Positions 14,765-23,807 are shown, counted from the first letter of the stretch. The stretch is 49,998 nucleotides of DNA from an uncultured bacterium (GCA_946056135.1 CAMGIN010000007.1:1-49998); one strand, 5' to 3'. The notes: a model not told the origin generated them from the letters alone. Numbers and translations: made by a program.

Positions 14765-17065
14765 TTAACCCATCTGGGTTTCAGCAAGCGACATGGCGAC
14801 CTTTTCCGGCGTGATGGGCAGTTCCCGGTGCCAGACTCCAGTGGCCCGGGCAATGGCGTGGGCTATGGCGGGGGCGGGGGTGTTGATGACAATTTCGCCA
14901 ATGGATTTGGCGCCGAAGGGGCCTGTGGGCTCATAGCTGTGTTCAAATTCCACCTTCAGCGTTCCCATATCCAGCCGGGTGGGCAGCTTATACTGCATGA
15001 AGGAGCTTTCCGCAGGACGGCCATGGCTGTCGTAGGTCACGTTCTCCATGAGGGTGTGTCCGATGCCCTGCACAATGCCGCCCTCGGTCTGAATCCGGGC
15101 AAGGGAGGGGTTGATGGGAATGCCGCAGTCCACCACTGCCATGTAGTCCAGAATGGTGACCAGGCCGGTACGTTTATCCAGCTCGATTTCCACCATGCCC
15201 ACCATGTAGGGCGGGGGCGAGACCGGGGAGGAGTGGGTTGCCGTAGCTTCCGCCGCCGTATTGCAGCCCACCTGGGTCCGGTAGGCGATGTCTGTCAGGG
15301 AAACGGTCTGGTCGGTGTCGATCTTGCGCACCTTTCCGCTTTCCATCACCACAGCCTCCGGCTCGCAGCCCAGCATTTCCGCGCCGATGGCGCAGATTTT
15401 GGCCTTCAATTCCAGGCATGCCTTTTCCACGGCCTTGCCGGTGATGTAGGTGGTGGAGGAAGCGTAGGAACCGGAATCGTAGGGAGAGGCATCGGTGTCC
15501 GCGCCGAACACGGCAACGTCGTCGAAGCTGCAATCCATCATTTCCGCAACCATCTGGGCAAGAATGGTGTCGCAGCCGGTGCCCATATCTGCTGCGCCGA
15601 TGATCAGGTTGTAGGTGCCGTCCTCGCTGAGCTTGACGGTGGCGGAGCCAACGTCCACATTGGAAATACAGCTGCCCTGCATGGCCATGGCAACACCGGC
15701 GGCGCGAACCTTGCCATCCCCCATGTCCCGGACAGGGTACTTTTCTTCCCAGCCGAACATCTCCCGGCAGTGTTCCATGCAGCGGTCCAGCGCGCAGGCG
15801 TTGGCGGTTTCGCCGTAGTAGGCGGGCATGACCATGCCCTGCCTGACCATGTTCCGGTCACGGATCAGCGTGGGATCGATGCCCAGGGTCTCTGCCAGCT
15901 CGTTGACCACGGACTCTACGGCAAAAATGCCCTGGGTAGCGCCGTAGCCACGGTAGGCGCCGGCGGCCTGCAGGTTGGTATACACCACATCGTAGCCAAA
16001 CCGATAAGCTTCCAGAGAGCCGGTGTACAGGGGGATGGACTTGTGGCCGGACAGACCCACGGTGGTGGGGCCATGCTCGCCGTAGGCGCCGGAATTGGAC
16101 AGGGTGTAAAGATCCAAAACCCGGATTTTTCCGTCCTTATTCGCGCCCAGCCGCACCCGGATTTCCATTTCGTGCCGGGGAGAACCGGCAATCTGGCATT
16201 CCTCCCGGGTGTAGATAATCCTGGCGGGGCGTCCGGTTTTCATGGTGACAAAGGCGGGGTAAACGTCGCACACCGCCGTCTGCTTGGCGCCGAAGCCGCC
16301 GCCGATCCGGGGCTTTTCCACCCGGATGCGGCTCTTGGGAATCCCCAGCGCCCGGGACAGAATCCGGCGGGTGTGGAACACAATCTGGGTGGAGGAAACC
16401 ACATGGAGCCGCCCGTAGCGGTCCAGCTGGGTAAAGCATCCGAATGGCTCCATCATGGCCTGCTGAAAGGCTCTGGTGTGGAAGGTGCGGTCCAGAACGA
16501 TGTCGCAGTCCTGCAAAACCCCTTCCACATCGCCGTCGGCATCCACGCCGCTGGCAACCAGATTCCGCTTGTTGGAGCCGCCCACCTGGCAGGGAGGCTC
16601 CCAGTCCTCCTCCGGATGCACCAGAATGGGGTTGTCCAGGGCGGTGTGGTAATCCAGCACCGGCTCCAGCACCTCGTATTTGACTTTTATCAGTTTCATG
16701 GCCTTCCATGCGGCCTTTTCCGTCTCCGCGGCAATAATGGCGACGGCATCCCCAGCAAAGCGCACATGGCGGTCAAGAATCAGCCGGTCATAGGGAGACG
16801 GTTCCGGGTACGTCTGTCCGGCAATGGCAAACCGGGTCTTGGGTACATCCTCCCAGGTGTAAATATCCACCACCCCAGGCACCAGCTTGGCGGCTTTGGT
16901 ATTGATTTCCTGAACCATGGCATTGGGGTGCGGGCTTCTCAGAATTTTGACCACCAGGGCCTCCGGGGTTACATCCTCCATGTAAACGGGCTTTCCCAGC
17001 AGGAGCTGCATGGAATCCTTTTTGCGGAAGGACTTGCCCACCACCTTGTATTCTCGTTGTTCCAT
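14765..17065 (-). CDS. Xanthine dehydrogenase-type molybdenum hydroxylase, Mo-binding subunit
   Basis: A 766-residue large subunit of the xanthine oxidase family. It has the aldehyde-oxidase/xanthine-dehydrogenase a/b hammerhead domain (about 20-130) and Mo-cofactor binding domains with PRIGGGFGAKQ, AGAYRGYGATQG and MQGSCISNVDVGS. The general-base Glu724 lies in GAKSIGEIVIN. The enzyme hydroxylates purines or similar heterocycles using water. It is encoded leftward after the FAD and 2Fe-2S subunit genes, opposite a selenium/molybdenum cofactor operon, so it is probably a selenium-dependent molybdenum hydroxylase. Xanthine or another purine is the likely substrate, supported by the nearby NCS2 permease, but not proven. 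Confidence 0.93.
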   Translation of the reverse strand: MEQREYKVVGKSFRKKDSMQLLLGKPVYMEDVTPEALVVKILRSPHPNAMVQEINTKAAKLVPGVVDIYTWEDVPKTRFAIAGQTYPEPSPYDRLILDRHVRFAGDAVAIIAAETEKAAWKAMKLIKVKYEVLEPVLDYHTALDNPILVHPEEDWEPPCQVGGSNKRNLVASGVDADGDVEGVLQDCDIVLDRTFHTRAFQQAMMEPFGCFTQLDRYGRLHVVSSTQIVFHTRRILSRALGIPKSRIRVEKPRIGGGFGAKQTAVCDVYPAFVTMKTGRPARIIYTREECQIAGSPRHEMEIRVRLGANKDGKIRVLDLYTLSNSGAYGEHGPTTVGLSGHKSIPLYTGSLEAYRFGYDVVYTNLQAAGAYRGYGATQGIFAVESVVNELAETLGIDPTLIRDRNMVRQGMVMPAYYGETANACALDRCMEHCREMFGWEEKYPVRDMGDGKVRAAGVAMAMQGSCISNVDVGSATVKLSEDGTYNLIIGAADMGTGCDTILAQMVAEMMDCSFDDVAVFGADTDASPYDSGSYASSTTYITGKAVEKACLELKAKICAIGAEMLGCEPEAVVMESGKVRKIDTDQTVSLTDIAYRTQVGCNTAAEATATHSSPVSPPPYMVGMVEIELDKRTGLVTILDYMAVVDCGIPINPSLARIQTEGGIVQGIGHTLMENVTYDSHGRPAESSFMQYKLPTRLDMGTLKVEFEHSYEPTGPFGAKSIGEIVINTPAPAIAHAIARATGVWHRELPITPEKVAMSLAETQMG

Positions 17066-17075
17066 AGCGTCCTCC

Positions 17076-17531
17076 TTAGCCCTTGCGGCTGTTTACGTAA
17101 TTGCGGATGCCCCGCAGCTGTCCGTCGTAGCCGGAGCAGCGGCACAGGTTCCCCGCCAGATAGGCGCGAATCTCGTCGTCGGTGGGATCGGGATTCTCCC
17201 GGAGCAGGGCGATGGTGTTCATCACAAAGCCGGGATTGCAGAAGCCGCACTGGTCTGCACCCTGATCGGCGATGAAGCCCACAAAGTCGGCGGCTTCCTC
17301 CTGCAGTCCCTCCAGGGTCTGAATGCTGTGTCCGCCTGCCCGGGCGGCCAGCATGGAGCAGGAGAGGACGGGCTTTCCGTCCATCAGAACGGTACACAGT
17401 CCGCAGTTGGAGGTGTCGCAGCCCCGCTTGACGCTGTAACAGCCCTGCGCGCGCAGAAAGTCCAGCAGCACCGTGTCCGCATCGATCTGGGCACAGATGG
17501 GCTTTCCATTCAGTTTCAGCTTGATGTCCAT
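17076..17531 (-). CDS. Molybdenum hydroxylase 2Fe-2S subunit
   Basis: A 151-residue electron-transfer subunit with two [2Fe-2S] clusters. The plant-ferredoxin-type ligands are Cys38, Cys43, Cys46 and Cys58 (CDTSNCGLC and LSC). The second, C-terminal cluster ligands are Cys95, Cys98, Cys130 and Cys132 (CGFC and CRC). It carries electrons from the Mo site to the FAD subunit. The gene lies 10 bp upstream of the Mo-subunit gene and one base after the FAD-subunit gene, all leftward. The length matches CoxS/XdhC-type small subunits. Confidence 0.95.
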   Translation of the reverse strand: MDIKLKLNGKPICAQIDADTVLLDFLRAQGCYSVKRGCDTSNCGLCTVLMDGKPVLSCSMLAARAGGHSIQTLEGLQEEAADFVGFIADQGADQCGFCNPGFVMNTIALLRENPDPTDDEIRAYLAGNLCRCSGYDGQLRGIRNYVNSRKG

Positions 17532-17532
17532 G

Positions 17533-18321
17533 TTACATTCCTCCCAATTCCAGCGCGGCGCGCTCTGTCAGTACCTGGATCAGGTGGGTACGGTAGGCAG
17601 CGCTGCCCCGGATGTTGCTGCCGGTAGGGGCGGTGTTTGCCGCGAATTCGGCAAGGGCTTTGGCGCTGCTTTCCGTAATGCCCTGGGCCAGAAGGCCTTT
17701 TTCGTCCCGGATGACCATGGCCCTGGAAGGCCGCGCGCCAATGACCGCCCGGTATGTGCCGTCCATTTGCGACAATGCGCAGGCAATCACAGGGAAGTCC
17801 GTGCGCTGATTGCGCATGGCGGTGTAAATGAATTTGCCAGGGGTTTTCTTCACAATCAGCCGCACCAGAATGTCGTTGTCTTTTTTCATCCCGGCAAACT
17901 GCTCCAGGGGAACCAGGCCGCCCTTGTACAGCTCCACAAAGCAGTCCATGGCGAGGAACATTGTCAGCACATCGGAAAAGCCGAACCGGCCCCAAATGCT
18001 GCCGCCCACCGTGGCCATGTTTCGGAACTGGACGCCCACAATATCCTTCACAGCGTTTTTGACCGCGCCGCCGGTGTAGGCATTGAGTCCGGCATGCAGT
18101 TCCAGCTGCCGCAAGGGAACCATGGCCCCGATGGAAAACTGCGCATCGGTTTCCTCTATCGTGTCCAGCCCCAGATCGCACAGGTCGATGGCGGTGCCGA
18201 CGCCGCCGCTGCCCAGCCGCAGCCACATCATGCCGCCGACGATGCGGTTGCGCTTATTCTGATTCAGCTGGTAGGCTTCCTCCAGACTCTGGGCCCGGAC
18301 GTATTTCTGTATGGTAATCAT
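17533..18321 (-). CDS. Molybdenum hydroxylase FAD-binding subunit
   Basis: A 262-residue CoxM/XdhB-type subunit that binds FAD and passes electrons to NAD+ or another acceptor. The FAD domain includes IVGGMMWLRLG (about 26-36) and a GGSIWGRFG segment after NMATV, followed by the CO-dehydrogenase flavoprotein C-terminal domain. I take the ATG at 18321 because AAGGAG lies nine bases upstream; an in-frame ATG at 18351 would add ten residues but lacks a good site. It is the first gene of the leftward xdh operon. Its predicted promoter overlaps that of the divergent maturation operon. Confidence 0.93.
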   Translation of the reverse strand: MITIQKYVRAQSLEEAYQLNQNKRNRIVGGMMWLRLGSGGVGTAIDLCDLGLDTIEETDAQFSIGAMVPLRQLELHAGLNAYTGGAVKNAVKDIVGVQFRNMATVGGSIWGRFGFSDVLTMFLAMDCFVELYKGGLVPLEQFAGMKKDNDILVRLIVKKTPGKFIYTAMRNQRTDFPVIACALSQMDGTYRAVIGARPSRAMVIRDEKGLLAQGITESSAKALAEFAANTAPTGSNIRGSAAYRTHLIQVLTERAALELGGM

Positions 18322-18365
18322 CGAAAAAGCTCCTTTTCGGTTGGTTTGCATACTATCACGTTTCC

Positions 18366-18394
18366 ATTATAGCAGTATCTGTTGATTTTGGGAA
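18366..18394 (-). promoter_or_regulatory. Leftward promoter of the xdh operon
   Basis: On the minus strand TATAAT (18371-18366) has a weak -35 TTCCCA (18394-18389) at 17 bp. It overlaps the rightward promoter of the maturation operon, so the two units may be regulated together. Confidence 0.55.
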
Positions 18395-18410
18395 GCGGGT
18401 TTGTTATAAT
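18382..18410 (+). promoter_or_regulatory. Rightward promoter of the selenium/Mo maturation operon
   Basis: TTGATT (18382-18387) and TATAAT (18405-18410) are spaced 17 bp, about 40 bases before the first gene. Confidence 0.72.
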
Positions 18411-18448
18411 AGCGTTGTATTTTTCAAACTACAACGAAGGGAAACGCT

Positions 18449-18685
18449 ATGATGCAGAAATGGGCGAAGGTTATTTTCACCTTCCATACCACCACCGATG
18501 CCATGGCTATGGAAAGTCTGTGCAAGGAAAAGAATTTATCCGGGCGGATGATCCCTGTTCCGGGGGCCATCACCGCGGACTGCGGCCTTGCCTGGTGCGC
18601 CGAGCCGCAGATGGAAGAAGCGCTTCTTGGCGCGATAAAAGCCGCCGGAATTCCTTATCAGGGCATTTACAGCCTGATGATTTGA
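18449..18685 (+). CDS. DUF3343 protein, putative Se/S carrier
   Basis: A 78-residue protein of the DUF3343 family, annotated elsewhere as a putative selenium/sulfur carrier because it keeps company with selenium genes. It has Cys25 and a Cys pair, Cys45 and Cys50, in ITADCGLAWC; these could carry a persulfide or perselenide. It is the first gene of the rightward maturation operon, 12 bp before the cysteine desulfurase. A role in handing Se or S from the desulfurase to YedF or SelD is inferred from context only. Confidence 0.85.
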   Translation: MMQKWAKVIFTFHTTTDAMAMESLCKEKNLSGRMIPVPGAITADCGLAWCAEPQMEEALLGAIKAAGIPYQGIYSLMI

Positions 18686-18697
18686 CTGGAAACAGAT

Positions 18698-19837
18698 ATG
18701 ATTTATTTTGACAATGCCGCAACTACACTGCAAAAGCCGGACTGCGTGATTCATGCCGTAACCCACGCCCTGACCGTTTTCGGCAATCCCGGACGGGGCG
18801 TTCACAACCCTGCGCTGTTTGCCTCCCGGGCGGTGTATGAAGCCCGGAGCGCTTTGGCGCAGCTTCTTCACGCGGAGAATCCCTCCCGGATTGCCTTTAC
18901 CGCCAACGCAACGCAGAGTCTGAACATTGCCATCAAAGGCATCCTGCATCCGGGGGACCATGTCATTACCACCGCGCTGGAACACAATTCCGTCCTGCGC
19001 CCCCTGTACGAGCTGGAAGCGCTGGGTGTCGAACTTACGGTTCTGCCTGCCGACAACCGAGGGCGGGTGTGCTATGAGGACTTTGCCGCCGCCATTCGGG
19101 ACAACACCCGGGCGATTGTCTGCACCCACGGCTCCAATCTGACGGGGAATCTGCTGGACATTGGCTTCCTCGGCGCCCTCGCCAAAGCCCATGGGCTGCT
19201 GTTTGTGGTGGACGCCGCCCAGACGGCGGGAGTTTTTCCCATCGATGTGCAGGAAATGGGCATCGACATTCTCTGCTTTACGGGGCATAAAGGTCTTCTC
19301 GGTCCCCAGGGAACCGGCGGACTGTATGTCCGGGAGGGGGTGGTGGTGCGTCCTCTGCTTACCGGCGGCAGCGGCGTTCAGTCCCACAGCAAGACCCATC
19401 CCGCCCAGATGCCCACCGCGCTGGAGGCAGGCACCCTCAACGCCCATGGCCTTGCGGGATTGAATGCCGGGGTTCGGTATCTGCTGGAAACCGGGATTGA
19501 CACCATCCGGGAAAAAGAACAGGCGCTTATGCGGGCATTCCTTGATGGCGCAGGTCAGATTCCCGGAATCACCCTGTACGGCGACTTTTCCCAGAAAAAC
19601 CGCTGCCCCATCGTATCCTTAAATGTCCGGGATTACGATTCCTCGCAGGTCAGCGATGTGCTGTTTTCCGAGTTTGGCATTGCCACCCGGCCCGGCGCCC
19701 ACTGCGCCCCCCTGATGCACGATGCGCTGGGAACCGGAGAACGGGGCGCCGTCCGGTTCAGCTTTTCCCACTACAATACATTGGAAGAAATCAATACCGC
19801 AATTTCCGCTCTGCGGGAAATTGCGCGGGAGGAATGA
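18698..19837 (+). CDS. Cysteine desulfurase / selenocysteine lyase-like class V aminotransferase
   Basis: A 379-residue PLP enzyme of the NifS/SufS superfamily. The PLP Lys198 lies in CFTGHKGLLGPQG, Asp172 in VVDAAQT and His96 in ALEHNS; the reactive Cys336 lies in RPGAHCAPL. It would remove S from cysteine or Se from selenocysteine and hold it as a persulfide or perselenide. It stands between DUF3343 and yedF in a tight operon leading to selD, so providing selenium for the SDMH cofactor is its likely job. It is not accompanied by iron-sulfur scaffold genes, which argues against general Fe-S assembly. Confidence 0.92.
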   Translation: MIYFDNAATTLQKPDCVIHAVTHALTVFGNPGRGVHNPALFASRAVYEARSALAQLLHAENPSRIAFTANATQSLNIAIKGILHPGDHVITTALEHNSVLRPLYELEALGVELTVLPADNRGRVCYEDFAAAIRDNTRAIVCTHGSNLTGNLLDIGFLGALAKAHGLLFVVDAAQTAGVFPIDVQEMGIDILCFTGHKGLLGPQGTGGLYVREGVVVRPLLTGGSGVQSHSKTHPAQMPTALEAGTLNAHGLAGLNAGVRYLLETGIDTIREKEQALMRAFLDGAGQIPGITLYGDFSQKNRCPIVSLNVRDYDSSQVSDVLFSEFGIATRPGAHCAPLMHDALGTGERGAVRFSFSHYNTLEEINTAISALREIAREE

Positions 19838-19840
19838 AAT

Positions 19841-20452
19841 ATGGAAAAAATTGTAGATGCCCGGGGCATGGCCTGCCCCCTGCCTGTGGTCAACGCAAAA
19901 AAGGCCGCGGAGTCTCTGAGCCCCGGCGATACCCTCATTGTCCGGGTGGACAATGAGATTGCCGTGCAGAATTTACAGCGGTTTGCCGGACATATGGGCT
20001 TTTCCGCCGCCGGAGAAAAGCAGGGCGAAACGGAGTACACCGTGACCATGCACATCGGCGGCACAGAAAAGCCCCGGCAGGAGCCGGAAACCGCCTGCGC
20101 TGTGGATGCCAGGAAGAAGGGAATGCTGGTGGTGCTCTCCGCAAACACCATGGGCACCGGGGAGGAAAAACTGGGCAAGGCGCTGATGAAGGCCTTTGTG
20201 TTTGCCCTGACCAAACAGGACGTGCTGCCCGAGACCATTCTGTGCTACAATACCGGGGCCTACCTGACCTGCCAGGGCGCGGACACCCTGGAGGACCTGA
20301 AGCTGCTGGAATCCGAGGGCGTTACTGTCCTCACCTGCGGCACCTGTCTGGATTTCTACGGCCTGAAGGAAACGCTGGCGGTGGGCGGCATCACCAATAT
20401 GTATGACATTGTGGAGCGGATGGAAGCCGCAGTTACCATCGTAAGGCCCTGA
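19841..20452 (+). CDS. yedF: Selenium metabolism protein YedF
   Basis: A 203-residue two-domain protein. Residues 1-75 form a TusA/SirA domain with the CPxP motif (Cys12, GMACPLPVVNA). The rest is a DsrE-like domain beginning MLVVLSANTMGTGE and containing CGTCLDFY. This architecture is the selenium-associated YedF family, which co-occurs with SelD. It probably carries Se or S between the desulfurase and SelD. It lies three bases after the desulfurase gene and one base before selD. The biochemical role of the family is not firmly established. Confidence 0.92.
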   Translation: MEKIVDARGMACPLPVVNAKKAAESLSPGDTLIVRVDNEIAVQNLQRFAGHMGFSAAGEKQGETEYTVTMHIGGTEKPRQEPETACAVDARKKGMLVVLSANTMGTGEEKLGKALMKAFVFALTKQDVLPETILCYNTGAYLTCQGADTLEDLKLLESEGVTVLTCGTCLDFYGLKETLAVGGITNMYDIVERMEAAVTIVRP

Positions 20453-20453
20453 T

Positions 20454-21491
20454 ATGGAAACGGAAGTGAAACTGACCAAGCTGGCAAGCTGTGCCGGCTG
20501 CGGCGCGAAGCTGGGGGCGGGAACCCTTGCCAGAATGCTGGAGGGCTTCCAGACCCGGGAAGATCCCCGGCTCATTGTGGGCTATGACAAAAGCGACGAT
20601 GCCAGCGTCTATCTTCTGGACGAGAACACCGCCCTGATTCAGACCACCGACTTTTTCCCGCCCATTGTGGACGACCCCTTCCTCTACGGCAGAATCGCCG
20701 CTGTCAATGCCATGAGCGATGTCTACGCCATGGGCGGCGAGCCGAAGCTGGCGTTGAATATTCTCTGCGCCGCGGAGGGGATGCCGGAGGAAGCCATCCG
20801 GGAAATCCTCCGGGGCGGCTACGATGCCGCTTACGAAGCAGGCGCGATCATCACCGGCGGGCACACCATTCGCGGAGCAGAGCCGATCTACGGCCTGGCT
20901 GTGTCCGGCTTTGTGCACCCGAAAAACGTACTGACCAACAGCGGCGCAAAGCCGGGGGATCTGCTGATCCTGACCAAGCCTCTGGGCATTGGCATCCTCA
21001 CCACGGCGGCGAAAGCGGACATGGTGGAAAAACCCATCCTGAACCGGATTTATGCCCAAATGGCCGCATTAAACAAAACCGCCCGGGACATCATGGTAAA
21101 CTACCCGGTACACAGCTGTACCGATGTAACCGGCTTTTCCCTGCTGGGTCATGGGTTTGAAATGGCCCAGGGCAGCGGCTGCACCCTGCATATTGCCGTT
21201 GATTCCGTGCCCATCCACCGGGAAGCGTTGACGTTCGCCTCCATGGGGCTGGTGCCTGCGGGAGCCTACCGGAACCGGCAGTATGTGCGCGGCGGCGTGA
21301 AGCTGCGCCGGGACATTCCCCTTGCTCTGCAGGATATCCTTTACGACCCACAGACCAGCGGCGGTCTGCTATTCGCCCTGCCGGAAAAGGACGCGCAAGG
21401 CTGTCTGCGGGAATTGCAGGACAAGATACTACACCCGGCGATTGTGGGCTATGTAACGGAAAAGGAAGATTCCTTTATATGTCTGGAATAA
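20454..21491 (+). CDS. selD: Selenide, water dikinase SelD
   Basis: A 345-residue enzyme that makes selenophosphate from selenide and ATP. The N-terminal active site reads SCAGCGAKLG: Cys16 corresponds to the catalytic Cys17 of E. coli SelD and Lys19 to Lys20. No in-frame TGA replaces the Cys, so this SelD is not itself a selenoprotein. Other signatures are TTDFFPPIVDDPFLYGRIAA and NAMSDVYAMGG. It sits in a selenium-dependent molybdenum hydroxylase cluster with no selA, selB or selC in the window. Its product may therefore serve the labile Se cofactor of the Xdh enzyme rather than, or in addition to, selenocysteine. Confidence 0.96.
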   Translation: METEVKLTKLASCAGCGAKLGAGTLARMLEGFQTREDPRLIVGYDKSDDASVYLLDENTALIQTTDFFPPIVDDPFLYGRIAAVNAMSDVYAMGGEPKLALNILCAAEGMPEEAIREILRGGYDAAYEAGAIITGGHTIRGAEPIYGLAVSGFVHPKNVLTNSGAKPGDLLILTKPLGIGILTTAAKADMVEKPILNRIYAQMAALNKTARDIMVNYPVHSCTDVTGFSLLGHGFEMAQGSGCTLHIAVDSVPIHREALTFASMGLVPAGAYRNRQYVRGGVKLRRDIPLALQDILYDPQTSGGLLFALPEKDAQGCLRELQDKILHPAIVGYVTEKEDSFICLE

Positions 21492-22300
21492 AAGAGAATT
21501 TAATTATTGTTCGGGGTGGCGGCGACCTTGCCACCGGGACGGTTTACAAGCTGCATCAGTGCGGGTTCCCCGTGCTGGTTCTGGAGACGGCGAATCCCTC
21601 CGCTATCCGCAGAAACGTGGCCTTCAGCGAGGCGGTCTACCAGGGCAGCCAGACCGTGGAGGGTGTGACCTGCCTGTTTGCAGATTCTGTGGAGCAGGCC
21701 GAAGCAGGGCTGCGGGAGGGAAGGCTGACCATGCTGATTGACCCGGCGGGGGGCTGCATTTCCCATTTTCAGCCCCTGGCGGTTGTGGACGCCATTCTTG
21801 CCAAGAAAAACCTCGGCACCTGTCGGGCCATGGCGCCCATCACCGTAGGGCTTGGCCCCGGCTTCACAGCGGGGGTGGATGTGGACGCGGTGGTGGAAAC
21901 CAAGCGGGGCCATCATCTGGGAAAGGTCTTCTATTCCGACGCTGCCGCACCCAACACCGGTGTTCCCGGCATCATCGGAGGCTACGGAAAAGAGCGGGTC
22001 ATCCACAGCCCGGCGGCAGGCATTCTGCGGAATGTGGCAAAGATTACCGACGCCGTGACCCAGGGACAGACCATTGCCGTGGTGGAAACCGCAGACGTTC
22101 AGGTGCCGGTGTACGCTACCCTCACGGGTCTGCTTCGGGGGCTGCTGCGGGATGGCTATCCTGTGACCGAGGGCTTTAAAATCGCGGATATCGACCCGCG
22201 AATGGAAGAATACGAAAACTGCTTTACCATCTCCGACAAAGCCCGATGCATTGCCGGAGGGGTGCTGGAGGCCATCCTCCATCTGAAAGGGAGCCTATGA
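21479..22300 (+). CDS. yqeB: Selenium-dependent molybdenum hydroxylase maturation protein YqeB
   Basis: A 273-residue protein of the EF2563/YqeB family, a marker of selenium-dependent molybdenum hydroxylases. It has an N-terminal IIVRGGGDLATGTVYKLHQCG segment resembling a dinucleotide-binding loop, as in XdhC-type chaperones, and conserved LIDPAGGCISHF and GPGFTAGVDVDAV blocks. It probably helps insert or selenylate the molybdenum cofactor; the reaction is not known. The start overlaps the end of selD by 13 bases and its stop overlaps the yqeC start, so the genes are translated as one unit. Confidence 0.92.
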   Translation: MSGIKENLIIVRGGGDLATGTVYKLHQCGFPVLVLETANPSAIRRNVAFSEAVYQGSQTVEGVTCLFADSVEQAEAGLREGRLTMLIDPAGGCISHFQPLAVVDAILAKKNLGTCRAMAPITVGLGPGFTAGVDVDAVVETKRGHHLGKVFYSDAAAPNTGVPGIIGGYGKERVIHSPAAGILRNVAKITDAVTQGQTIAVVETADVQVPVYATLTGLLRGLLRDGYPVTEGFKIADIDPRMEEYENCFTISDKARCIAGGVLEAILHLKGSL

Positions 22301-22911
22301 TCCGAGCATTTACAGGAGCCGGTGGAAAGACCACCCTGATTCATCAGCAGGCGGCGGCGTACCGGGCGGAGGGGAAAAAGGTGTTCGTCACCACCTCCAC
22401 CCATATGTTCATCGAACCGGATACGCTTTTGACCGACGACCCGGAGGAAATCGTCAGCCGTCTGTGCCGGACGGGATATGCCATGGCAGGAATCCCGGAG
22501 GGTGAAAAAATACGGGCCCTTTCTCCGGAAACCTATCGCCGGGCCTGTGAATACGCAGATATGGTACTGGTGGAGGCCGATGGCTCTAACCGTAAGCCCA
22601 TCAAATATCCCAATGCCACCGAACCGGTGATCTATGAAAATGTGGAAGAAATCGTGGTAGTCTGCGGACTTCATGCCATTGGCAGGCCTCTTAGGGAGGT
22701 TGCCCACCGCCCGGAACGGGTGATGGCCTGTCTTGGCGCGTCGGAGGACACCGTCATTACCTTGGCGCACATTGCGAAGCTGGTTTTGGAGGGGTATCTG
22801 CGCCCGTTGGGGGAAAAATACCCAGGCGCTGCCCTTTCGGTATACCCTGCCGGTGGCAGCCGGGAGGAAAGAAGCCGGCTGCTTTCCATGCTCCAGGAGG
22901 AACGGTTATGA
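22297..22911 (+). CDS. yqeC: Putative selenium-dependent hydroxylase accessory protein YqeC
   Basis: A 204-residue nucleotide-binding protein of the YqeC family, co-occurring with YqeB and SelD. The P-loop GAGGKTT lies at residues 7-13, then HMFIEPDTLLTDD and VEADGSNRKPIKYP. I chose the ATG at 22297, which overlaps the yqeB stop (ATGA) and puts the P-loop at the N-terminus; an upstream in-frame start would add 17 residues of unlike sequence. It is probably an ATP- or GTP-dependent factor for cofactor maturation. It overlaps the next gene by four bases. Confidence 0.92.
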   Translation: MIRAFTGAGGKTTLIHQQAAAYRAEGKKVFVTTSTHMFIEPDTLLTDDPEEIVSRLCRTGYAMAGIPEGEKIRALSPETYRRACEYADMVLVEADGSNRKPIKYPNATEPVIYENVEEIVVVCGLHAIGRPLREVAHRPERVMACLGASEDTVITLAHIAKLVLEGYLRPLGEKYPGAALSVYPAGGSREERSRLLSMLQEERL

Positions 22912-23807
22912 AACCGGTGACAAAAATCCAGATTTGTGACGACTCCGGAAAGAAATTTTTCGGGGAAGGCCCCTGCCGTTTGCTGCGGCTGGTGGAGGAA
23001 ACCGGCTCTCTGCGTTCCGCGGCGGCTTCCATGGAAATGGCCTACAGCAAAGCGCTGAAGCTTATCAAACAGGCGGAATCCGCCCTGGGCTTTCCCCTGA
23101 CGCAGCGGAGTGTGGGCGGCAGGGACGGCGGTGGCAGCACCCTGACAGCGGAGGGCTGGGCGTTTTTGCGGCAATACGAAGCCTTTCGGGCGGATTGCAT
23201 CCAGGCCAACCGGGCGCTGTATGACCGATATTTCCCGGAAAAAACCGCAGGCTGCGTCATCATGGCCTCCGGGCTGGGAAAACGGTTCGGCGGCAATAAG
23301 CTGATGGCGGATTTTCACGGAGAGCCCATGATTGCCCGGACCCTGGCCGCCACGGAAGCTCTTTTTGCCCGCCGGGTGGTGGTGACCCGGCACGCCGATG
23401 TTGCCGCCCTTTGCCGGACACGGGGCGTGGAGGTGGTGCTTCACGACCGGCCTTATCGCAGTGACACCGTCCGGCTGGGCCTGGAAGCGGTGGGAGAAGT
23501 GACAAGCTGCCTGTTCTGCCCCGGCGACCAGCCTCTGCTGCGCCGGGAAACCGTGGCGGCGCTGGTGTCCGCCTGGGAAAAAGAACCCGATGCTATTTGG
23601 CGCACTGGGTTTGAGGGGTTGCCCGGTGCACCGGTTCTGTTCCCAAAGTGGACCTTTGACGAGCTGCGAACCCTGCCGGAGGGGAAGGGCGGCAGTTTTT
23701 TGACAAAAAAATATCCCGAACGGGTGCGTATACTCCCCGTCCGGGATCGGTATGAGCTTGTGGATGTGGATACCCCGGAAACCCTGCGGGAATTGGCGGA
23801 GCGGTAG
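22908..23807 (+). CDS. ModE-like DNA-binding domain fused to MocA-like nucleotidyltransferase
   Basis: A 299-residue two-domain protein. Residues 1-105 match the winged-helix N-terminal part of ModE (CRLLRLVEETGSLRSAAASM and YSKALKLIKQAE), which binds DNA in molybdate regulation. Residues about 115-299 are a MobA/MocA-type NTP transferase, with CVIMASGLGKRFGGNKLM as nucleotide loop, LFCPGDQPLL and LVDVDTPETL. MocA-type enzymes attach CMP to molybdopterin, giving the cytosine dinucleotide cofactor of the xanthine dehydrogenase family. The fusion suggests one protein that finishes the cofactor and reports on it to DNA, possibly the divergent promoters at 18366-18410. The regulatory role is inferred. 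Confidence 0.88.
   Translation: MKPVTKIQICDDSGKKFFGEGPCRLLRLVEETGSLRSAAASMEMAYSKALKLIKQAESALGFPLTQRSVGGRDGGGSTLTAEGWAFLRQYEAFRADCIQANRALYDRYFPEKTAGCVIMASGLGKRFGGNKLMADFHGEPMIARTLAATEALFARRVVVTRHADVAALCRTRGVEVVLHDRPYRSDTVRLGLEAVGEVTSCLFCPGDQPLLRRETVAALVSAWEKEPDAIWRTGFEGLPGAPVLFPKWTFDELRTLPEGKGGSFLTKKYPERVRILPVRDRYELVDVDTPETLRELAER

Noticed and set aside
20454..20530. SelD as a selenoprotein
   Set aside because: The active-site position is a normal Cys codon (TGC), with no in-frame TGA in the gene.
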